This document shows positions 13,351-18,606 of a DNA stretch of 18,606 nt, in pieces. The DNA comes from Pseudomonadota bacterium. Lineage in GTDB: Bacteria; Pseudomonadota; Alphaproteobacteria; Reyranellales; Reyranellaceae. The stretch covers positions 1 to 18,606 of the forward strand of contig JAEZHS010000353.1 of the NCBI GenBank assembly GCA_023436825.1, written 5' to 3'. The translations under genes and the position numbers were made by a program. Numbering within the stretch: position 1 is the first letter of the stretch; each line of letters starts with the position of its first letter. The notes under the pieces are model-generated. The model saw only the letters and a list, made by a program, of their open reading frames with translations, was not told where the DNA came from and did not search any database.

Positions 13351-14922
13351 ATGCAAGACGATTACGACTTCATCATCATCGGCGGCGGCTCGGCGGGCGC
13401 GGTCCTGGCGGCGCGGCTGAGCGAGGATCCGGCCATCCGCGTGCTGCTGCTCGAAGCCGGCCGCGACTTCCGCACCGCCGAGACGCCGCAGCACCTCAGG
13501 ATGCCCAATCCGCTGCGCGCCATCGCCGATGACGATTATCGTTGGCCCAAGCTCCTGGCCCGCCGCACGGAGCGGCAGGAGCCAAAGTTGCTGTGGCGAG
13601 GCCGCGCCATCGGCGGCAGCTCGAGCATCAACGGCCAGATCGCCATCCGCGGCATCCCCGATGATTTCGCCGACTGGGTTGCCGAGGGCGCCAAGGGCTG
13701 GGGCTGGCAGGAAGTGCTGCCCTACTTCCGCAGGCTGGAAAGCGACGTCGATTTCGGCGACGCGCCTTATCACGGCAAGACCGGCCCGATCCCCGTCTAT
13801 CGCGCGCCCGTCGAGCAATGGGGCCATGTCGATCGCGCGCTGATGAAAGCGGCGCTGGCGCTGGGCTACGGCTGGTGCCCCGACCACAATGCGCCGGAGG
13901 GAAGCGGCGTGGGTCCCTACGCGATCAACAGCCGCGACGGATTGCGCATTTCGGTCAATGACGGCTATCTCGAATCGGCACGAGGCCGAGCCAACCTGAC
14001 GATCGTCGGCAACGCCGTGGTCGACACCCTGACCTTCGAAGGCAATCGCCCGCATGCCACCGGCGCGCGCGTGCAGATCGGCGGCGAGCAGAAATCGGTG
14101 CGGGCGCGGCGCGAGGTGATCCTGTCGGCAGGCGCGATCCATTCGCCGGCAATCCTGCAGCGTTCCGGCATCGGACCGCGCGGCCTTTTGAGTGGCCTCG
14201 GCATCAAGGTCGTGTCCGATCGGCCTGTCGGCGAGCATCTGCTCGACCATCCGATCCTGGGGCTGATGCTCGAGCTGCGTGAAGGCGCGCAGGTCAGCAC
14301 GCTCGCCCACCGTCATACCAACTGCTGCCTGCGCTACAGCTCAGGCCTTGCCGGATCTGGCATCAACGACATGATCATGATCGCAGGCAACCTGCGGCCG
14401 GCCGAGGATGGCGGCACGACGCGCGCCCGTCTCGCCGTCTCGGCTTTCGAGGCCCTGAGCGAGGGCAGCGTCCGAATCGCCACGCGCGATCCCGCCATCG
14501 ACCCTCGGGTCGACGAGCGCATGCTGAGCCACGACAGCGATCTTTTACGCATGCGCGACGGCGTGCAGCGGCTGCGAGAGATCGGCTTGCACGAGGAGGT
14601 CCGCGCCATCGCCACCCGCGTCGAATACGGCATGACCGGCCGTTCGATCGAACAGACCTTTTCGGCCCAGGAGCTGGACGACTGGATGTTCGCCGAATGC
14701 TCCGATGCCCAGCATGCCAGCGGCACCTGCCGCATGGGTGCGGCCGACGACTCGCGATCGGTGGTCGATCCCGATTGCCGGGTGATCGGCTGCAGCGGGC
14801 TCAGGGTTATCGACGCCTCGGTCATGCCGACCGTGGTGCGCGCCAACACCCATCTGACGACGGTAATGATCGCCGAAAAGATGGCCGACCACCTCAAGCA
14901 ATCGGTCAAATCTCACGGCTGA
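13351..14922 (+). CDS. GMC-family FAD-dependent oxidoreductase (choline dehydrogenase-like)
   Basis: A 523-residue glucose-methanol-choline oxidoreductase, of normal length. The FAD-binding Rossmann motif is IIIGGGSAGAVLAARLSE (8-25) with Glu35 closing the ADP-ribose site. The first GMC signature region is RGRAIGGSSSINGQIAIRG, and the second is VILSAGAIHSPAILQRSGIG. The C-terminal catalytic pair is His455 (DAQHASGTCRMG) and His501 in NTHLTTVMIAEK. Many choline-dehydrogenase-like members have Asn in the second position, so the His/His pair is closer to glucose oxidase or aryl-alcohol oxidase. It should oxidise a primary or secondary alcohol to the carbonyl; the substrate is unknown. It is divergent from the amidohydrolase gene and 49 bases ahead of the TonB-like gene. 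Confidence 0.93.
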   Translation: MQDDYDFIIIGGGSAGAVLAARLSEDPAIRVLLLEAGRDFRTAETPQHLRMPNPLRAIADDDYRWPKLLARRTERQEPKLLWRGRAIGGSSSINGQIAIRGIPDDFADWVAEGAKGWGWQEVLPYFRRLESDVDFGDAPYHGKTGPIPVYRAPVEQWGHVDRALMKAALALGYGWCPDHNAPEGSGVGPYAINSRDGLRISVNDGYLESARGRANLTIVGNAVVDTLTFEGNRPHATGARVQIGGEQKSVRARREVILSAGAIHSPAILQRSGIGPRGLLSGLGIKVVSDRPVGEHLLDHPILGLMLELREGAQVSTLAHRHTNCCLRYSSGLAGSGINDMIMIAGNLRPAEDGGTTRARLAVSAFEALSEGSVRIATRDPAIDPRVDERMLSHDSDLLRMRDGVQRLREIGLHEEVRAIATRVEYGMTGRSIEQTFSAQELDDWMFAECSDAQHASGTCRMGAADDSRSVVDPDCRVIGCSGLRVIDASVMPTVVRANTHLTTVMIAEKMADHLKQSVKSHG

Positions 14923-14959
14923 CGCAACCGGTAGGGTAGCCGGGCGTCGAACCGCATCG

Positions 14960-14986
14960 TAAAAGCGAACCGTGGCCCACGCCGTC
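14960..14986 (+). promoter_or_regulatory. Weak ECF-type promoter candidate ahead of the TonB-like gene
   Basis: TAAAAG at 14960-14965 is followed after 14 bases by CGCC (14980-14983) and after 17 by CGTC (14983-14986). It partly matches the CCCTTAAAAG-N14-CGTC elements of the receptor and fecR-like genes but lacks the CCCT and the exact CGTC spacing. If real, transcription would begin downstream of the GTG at 14972 and translation would start at the ATG at 15014. Confidence 0.2.
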
Positions 14987-16177
14987 AGCGCCTTATCGCA
15001 CCGTTCCGAGCACATGTCGCCTGCGGCGGTGGCATTAGCCGTGCTGCTGCATGCGCTGGTGGCGCTGGCCCTGTGGTGGGTGGCGCAGGAGCCCAAGGCG
15101 CCGGCCGAACCGGCCCTGGAAGTCTATTTCGAGCCGGCACCCAAGCCGGAAGAAAAGCCGCCAGAACCCGAACAGCGGCCTGAGCAGAAACCCGAGCCCA
15201 AGCCGGAGCCCCAACCGCAGCCTCAGCCACCGCCGCCGCAGGTCATACAGCCCATCGAGGCGCTGCGGCCGCCCGCCGATATCGTCTCCGACAAGCCGAC
15301 CCAGGCGCCGCCCAAGGGCGACAAGCCCAAGGATGCCGAACTCGCGCCGCCCCCGCCGCCGCTGCAGGACATCCTGCCGTCACCCGACCAGGACCTGGTG
15401 CCGCCCTCGGCATCGGAGTTCGCCAAGGCCGAGCCCGCACCGGCTCCTCCCGCTCCAACGCCGCCAGCACCGACACCGCCCGCACCCACGCCGCCGACAC
15501 CCACACCTCCGGTGGCGCCGCCGACACAGCAGCTGCAGAGCGTCCTGCCCACACCCGGCGAGGACCTGCCGGCGCCGACAGCGGCCGATTTCGCCAAGGC
15601 CGAGCCCGCGCCCAAGCCGCCCACGCCCGCACCTCAGCAGAAGACGCCGCCTGCGCCGCCCGCACCGCAGCAACAGGCGCTCGCCAAGCCGCCCGAGAAG
15701 CCGCAGCCGCCGCAGCAGCCGCAACCACAGCAGCAGCAGCCCGCCAAGCCGCCGATGCCGCAGTTGCAGAAGCCGGAATACAAGCCTTCGCCGCTCAGCA
15801 CCGCGCCGTCGCGACGGCCGCCCGCCGGCACGCAGTCGGAGAACCCGTCGCCGTCGCCGTTCGTCAATCCGGCGGACACCTACAACAAGGCACGCGCCGC
15901 CGATAATTATCTCTGGCAGGTCGTGCGCCGCCTGCAGGGCTACCGCTACACGGCGAACGTCAACGCCAGCCAGGGCATCACCGTGGTGCGCGTCGTCATC
16001 GCCCGCGACGGCCGGCTGCTGAACGTCAGCGTCTCGCGCTCGAGCGGCATTCCCGAGTTCGACCAGGGCGTCCTGGCCGGCGTGCGCTCGGGCTCGCCCT
16101 ATGCGCCGTTGCCGCCTGACATCAAAGGCGACAGCGCCACCTTCGACCTGCCGCTGGTGTCGACCAGGCGCATGTAG
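14972..16177 (+). CDS. TonB-like energy transducer with long Pro-rich linker
   Basis: A 401-residue TonB-type protein that would couple the proton-motive force to outer-membrane receptors. One N-terminal membrane anchor spans about 16-37 (SPAAVALAVLLHALVALALW, with the His seen in many TonB anchors). It is followed by a periplasmic linker of roughly 260 residues rich in Pro, Lys, Glu and Gln. The TonB C-terminal domain is about 310-396 (GITVVRVVIARDGRLLNVSV, then SGIPEFDQGVLAGVRSGSPY). The canonical YP motif of E. coli TonB is replaced by GYRYTANV. The GTG at 14972 gives the longest frame; the ATG at 15014 is a good alternative that keeps the anchor. The linker is long for the family and contains an internal duplication. 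No exbB or exbD gene is adjacent. Confidence 0.88.
   Translation: MAHAVSALSHRSEHMSPAAVALAVLLHALVALALWWVAQEPKAPAEPALEVYFEPAPKPEEKPPEPEQRPEQKPEPKPEPQPQPQPPPPQVIQPIEALRPPADIVSDKPTQAPPKGDKPKDAELAPPPPPLQDILPSPDQDLVPPSASEFAKAEPAPAPPAPTPPAPTPPAPTPPTPTPPVAPPTQQLQSVLPTPGEDLPAPTAADFAKAEPAPKPPTPAPQQKTPPAPPAPQQQALAKPPEKPQPPQQPQPQQQQPAKPPMPQLQKPEYKPSPLSTAPSRRPPAGTQSENPSPSPFVNPADTYNKARAADNYLWQVVRRLQGYRYTANVNASQGITVVRVVIARDGRLLNVSVSRSSGIPEFDQGVLAGVRSGSPYAPLPPDIKGDSATFDLPLVSTRRM
15362..15622 (+). repeat. Internal duplication within the TonB-like linker
   Basis: Two 30-residue blocks recur with a 57-residue period: residues 131-160 (15362-15451, beginning LQDILPSPDQDL) and 188-217 (15533-15622, beginning LQSVLPTPGEDL). 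Both end in FAKAEPAPxPP. The match is far better than chance for Pro-rich filler because it includes the non-Pro residues LQ, D/ED-L and FAKAE. Between them lies an APTPP-type short repeat. Confidence 0.75.
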
Positions 16178-17434
16178 TCACGCCGTGGTGGCATAGGGAT
16201 TGGCCCACCGTCCGCCGGAGAGCCGGAACACCAGGAACCCGATGATCGTCAGATTGACGATGTTGAAGGCGATGCCGGTGGTGAAGGCCGGCGCGTAGTA
16301 GCCGAAGTGATCGTAGAGGAAGCCCGCGAACGAGCTTCCCGCCGCCATGCCGCTCATCGCGGTGAACAGCGTCAGCGGCATGCGCCACGAGGCTTCCGAC
16401 GGCGGGAAGATGTCGCGAATGGCGACCGAATAGGCCGGAATGATGCCGGCGAAGCCGAAGCCGAAGGCGGCGGAAACGGCGAACAGCCCGGCCTCGTCCT
16501 GGGTGAGCGAGAAGGCCGAGATGGCGAGCGCCTGACTGGCGGAGCCGACCAGGATGGTGCGCAGGCCGCCGATGCGATCGGCCAGCGCGCCCCATGCCTG
16601 GCGGGCGATGAAGGCCGATGCCAGCATGACCGACAGCATGGTGGCGCTGCGCGCCGGTGAGATGCCAAGGTCGCTGCAGAAGGCCACGAGGTGCGCCTGC
16701 GGCACCGACATCGGGATGCAGCAGCAGAAGCCGGCGACGCAGAGCAGCGCCTGCACGACGTTGGGACGCATGCCGCCGATGCGCCGGCCGCCGGCCGTCA
16801 CATGTGGCAGATGCTGCAGCACAATCGGCAGCGGCGCGGGCTTCAGCAACAGCGTCGCTGGCAGGATCGCGGTCAGCACCACGACGGCAAAGCCCAGCAT
16901 CAGCATCTGCCAACCAAGGGTCGAGATGATGCGTTCGAACAGCGCCGGCCAGACCACGCCCGCGACGTACTGGCCGGACGAGATCAGCGCGATCGCCGTG
17001 CCGCGGCGGCGGTCGAACCAGCGGCTGAGATAGACCAGCAGCGGCGGATAGACCCCGCCGTTGCCGAACAGCCCCATCAGCGAGTGGCCGATGAACAGCG
17101 ACCAGATCCAGCCCATCGACGACAGCACCAGGCCGGCTGCGATCATGCCCGCACCGATGGCCACCGTCGCGCGCACGCCGATGTGGTCGGACAACCAGCC
17201 CATGAAGATGCCGCCGGCGCCGGTGCCGACCCACAGGAACGCACCGGCCAGCGCCACCACCGAACGATCGGTGCCGAGCGATTCCTGGATCGGCTTCATG
17301 CCGACGACGATGAGCAGAGACGAGCCGAACGACACCGACAGGATCGCCAAGGTCAACCAGGCGGTCCGCCACGAGGCTTTGCTCTCAACACTCGCGGGCC
17401 GTGTCGCACCGCCGCCGGGCGAAGGCCCGTCCAT
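16178..17434 (-). CDS. MFS transporter, monocarboxylate/OFA-like
   Basis: A 418-residue major facilitator protein with about 12 predicted membrane helices. Motif A appears as GWLSDHIGVRA in loop 2-3 (about 79-89), and the related loop 8-9 copy as GALADRIGGLRT. Overall pattern (VVGMKPIQESLGTDRSVV, GNGGVYPPLLVYLSRWFDRRRGTA) fits the monocarboxylate/oxalate-formate-antiporter-like MFS group; substrate is unknown. The ATG at 17434 has GAGGAA a few bases upstream. Its stop codon (16178-16180) directly abuts the stop of the TonB-like gene, leaving no intergenic base. It is divergent from the aldo/keto reductase gene with 113 bases between. Confidence 0.9.
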   Translation of the reverse strand: MDGPSPGGGATRPASVESKASWRTAWLTLAILSVSFGSSLLIVVGMKPIQESLGTDRSVVALAGAFLWVGTGAGGIFMGWLSDHIGVRATVAIGAGMIAAGLVLSSMGWIWSLFIGHSLMGLFGNGGVYPPLLVYLSRWFDRRRGTAIALISSGQYVAGVVWPALFERIISTLGWQMLMLGFAVVVLTAILPATLLLKPAPLPIVLQHLPHVTAGGRRIGGMRPNVVQALLCVAGFCCCIPMSVPQAHLVAFCSDLGISPARSATMLSVMLASAFIARQAWGALADRIGGLRTILVGSASQALAISAFSLTQDEAGLFAVSAAFGFGFAGIIPAYSVAIRDIFPPSEASWRMPLTLFTAMSGMAAGSSFAGFLYDHFGYYAPAFTTGIAFNIVNLTIIGFLVFRLSGGRWANPYATTA

Positions 17435-17547
17435 GCCGTTTCCTCACTGCGAGCTTGTCTGCCCGTCTGCGCCCATTATCTCGACAATCGTGCGTTACTG
17501 GAAATCGATTGGCTTCCGCTGTGCGCAACATTTGCTAGATTTGATCC
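17435..17547. promoter_or_regulatory. Divergent promoter region of MFS and aldo/keto reductase genes
   Basis: The 113 bases carry the 5' signals of both genes. On the plus strand there is no ribosome site before the ATG at 17548. A -10-like TAGATT at 17536-17541 lies so close that transcription could begin at or near the start codon, which would make the reductase mRNA leaderless; a matching -35 is not clear. The segment is less GC-rich than the genes around it. Confidence 0.3.
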
Positions 17548-18522
17548 ATGAAAACCAAGCTCCTCGGCCGCACCGGCATCTCCGTCTCCGAACTCTGCTT
17601 CGGCACCATGTCCTTCGGCGGCGATGCCGACGAAGCCACCTCGGCGGCGATGTACAAGGACGTCCGCGCGGCCGGCATCAACTTCTTCGATACGGCCGAC
17701 GAATACAGCAAGGGCAAGTCCGAGGAGATTTTAGGACGCCTGATCAAGGGCCATCGCGACGAGCTGGTGATCGCCAGCAAGTGCAACAGCCAGCAGGGAC
17801 CGGACGTGAATGCACGCGGCACCTCGCGGCGCCATGTCGTGCGGGCGGTCGAGGCCAGCCTGAAGCGGCTGGGCACCGATCGCCTCGATATCCTGTTCCT
17901 GCACCGCTATGACGCGCTGACGCCGATCGAGGAATCGATGCGCGCGCTGGAGGACGTGGTGCGCGCGGGCAAGGTGATCTATCCCGCCGTCAGCAACTGG
18001 TCGGCGTGGCAGACCCAGCGCGGGCTCGACATCCAGGAGCGCAGCAACTGGGCCCGCCTTCAGGTCATCCAGCCGATGTACAACCTGGTGAAGCGCCAGG
18101 CCGAGGTCGAGATCCTGCCGATGGCCGAGGCCAACGGCATCGGCGTCATCCCCTACAGCCCGGGCGCCGCGGGCCTGCTGTCGGGCAAGTATCTCGGCCA
18201 GGCGACAGGACGGCTGAAGACCAACAAGATGTACGAGGCGCGCTACAGCGATGCCTGGATGTTCGAGGCGGCCGAGGAATACGTCGCCTTCTGCAAGGAG
18301 CGCGGCCTGCATCCGGTCAGCACGGCGATTGCCTGGGTCGGCGCGCATCCGGCGGTGACGGCGCCCATCATCGGCGCGCGCAACACCGACCAGCTCAAGG
18401 CTTCGCTCGATGCCATCAACATCGACATGACGCCGTCGCTGCGCGCCGAGATCGCCGATCTCTCGCGCACCCCGCCGCCCGCGACCGACCGGCTCGAGGA
18501 GCAGAAGGCGGCGCGGGCTTGA
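17548..18522 (+). CDS. Aldo/keto reductase
   Basis: A 324-residue NADPH-dependent aldo/keto reductase of normal length, (beta/alpha)8 barrel, cytoplasmic. The catalytic tetrad is complete: Asp48 and Tyr53 in FFDTADEYSKGKSEEILG, Lys78 in LVIASKCN, and His119 in DILFLHRYD. The cofactor region near the C-terminus is visible as PIIGARNTDQL. It resembles the potassium-channel-beta/YajO/Tas-like branch; substrate unknown. It begins opposite the MFS gene at 17434. It is followed directly by a tandem hairpin repeat that could end the transcript. Confidence 0.94.
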   Translation: MKTKLLGRTGISVSELCFGTMSFGGDADEATSAAMYKDVRAAGINFFDTADEYSKGKSEEILGRLIKGHRDELVIASKCNSQQGPDVNARGTSRRHVVRAVEASLKRLGTDRLDILFLHRYDALTPIEESMRALEDVVRAGKVIYPAVSNWSAWQTQRGLDIQERSNWARLQVIQPMYNLVKRQAEVEILPMAEANGIGVIPYSPGAAGLLSGKYLGQATGRLKTNKMYEARYSDAWMFEAAEEYVAFCKERGLHPVSTAIAWVGAHPAVTAPIIGARNTDQLKASLDAINIDMTPSLRAEIADLSRTPPPATDRLEEQKAARA

Positions 18523-18523
18523 T

Positions 18524-18606
18524 CTTGCCGGACCGCGGGCCTCCAGGCCCCTCATGATCATCCTCTTGCGGACCGAGCGCGTCCCCGCGCGCTCATGATC
18601 ATGAGG
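18524..18606 (+). repeat. Tandem 41-base hairpin repeat, at least two units, truncated by window edge
   Basis: Unit 1 begins at 18524 and unit 2 at 18565. Each starts CTTGC(C)GGACCG and ends CTCATGATCAT (18551-18561 and 18592-18602), a period of exactly 41. Between these fixed flanks the cores differ but both can pair: GGGCCT-cc-AGGCCC (18537-18550) in unit 1 and GAGCGCG-tccccg-CGCGCTC (18575-18594) in unit 2. The end of unit 2 extends to the 14-base palindrome CTCATGATCATGAG (18592-18605). It begins one base past the reductase stop codon, so it may also act as a transcript end or RNA-stability element. Confidence 0.7.

Noticed and set aside
10662..13532. A 956-codon plus-strand open frame crossing the MFS and amidohydrolase genes
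   Set aside because: It crosses two real genes in the wrong frame or strand and has no domain; GC-rich shadow.
15223..15879. Gly/Ala-rich minus-strand frames opposite the TonB linker
   Set aside because: They mirror the Pro-rich repeat codons (CCG/CGG) of the TonB-like gene and are not independent genes.
18524..18606. CRISPR-like array at the right edge
   Set aside because: The variable cores are themselves self-complementary, the period is 41 and only two units are seen; repeats with hairpin cores fit REP-like elements better than repeat-spacer arrays.

Overview
The window reads as a stretch of a GC-rich chromosome, most likely from an alphaproteobacterium. The reasons are the strong G/C bias at third codon positions, the gene families present (DUF1062, spinster-like MFS, a FecI/FecR/TonB-receptor set, GMC oxidoreductase, Crp/Fnr tail ending in an F-D-x-x-Y-L signature) and frequent GTG starts. 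A Reyranella- or Bradyrhizobium-like source is a guess only. No rRNA, tRNA, transposase, phage gene or CRISPR array was seen.

Layout. 1-337: the 3' end of what looks like a Crp/Fnr-type regulator. 445-2485: an exported alpha/beta hydrolase and a LysR-type regulator, divergently transcribed, with a palindrome in the shared promoter region. 2394-3056: a DUF1062 protein whose 3' end overlaps that of the LysR gene by 92 bases. 3057-3356: 300 bases with no convincing gene. 3357-10564: a minus-strand run that reads, in transcription order, ECF sigma factor (FecI type), FecR-like anti-sigma sensor, TonB-dependent receptor with an N-terminal signalling domain, DUF4198 periplasmic protein, PPOX-class flavoprotein and a gamma-glutamyltransferase-like Ntn hydrolase. 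10699-12012: spinster-like MFS transporter. 12048-14922: an M20-type amidohydrolase and a GMC flavin oxidoreductase, divergent. 14972-16177: a TonB-like energy transducer with a very long proline-rich linker. 16178-17434: second MFS transporter, stop-to-stop with tonB. 17548-18522: aldo/keto reductase. 18524-18606: tandem hairpin repeats running off the window edge.

The most coherent system is the cell-surface-signalling iron-type uptake locus. A 29-base perfect palindrome plus an additional half-site lies about 20 bases upstream of the sigma gene and looks like a Fur-type operator. The fecR-like gene and the receptor gene are each preceded by the same bipartite element, CCCTTAAAAG-N14-CGTC. 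It resembles promoters of iron-starvation ECF sigma factors (PvdS type, TAAAT-N16/17-CGT). The simplest model is that iron limitation relieves repression of the sigma gene; the receptor senses its ligand and signals through FecR; and the sigma factor then transcribes fecR and, separately, the receptor-DUF4198 unit. The TonB gene 4.4 kb away may supply the energy. The PPOX and GGT-like genes are tightly coupled to each other (1 base apart) and may be co-transcribed downstream; their link to uptake is unproven.

Most other genes look like ordinary catabolic or transport functions. Items worth a second look are the matched ECF promoters, the palindrome array, the covarying 41-base tandem hairpin repeats and their relative behind the amidohydrolase gene, the zinc-ribbon plus S4-like architecture of the DUF1062 protein, and the altered substrate pocket of the GGT-like enzyme.
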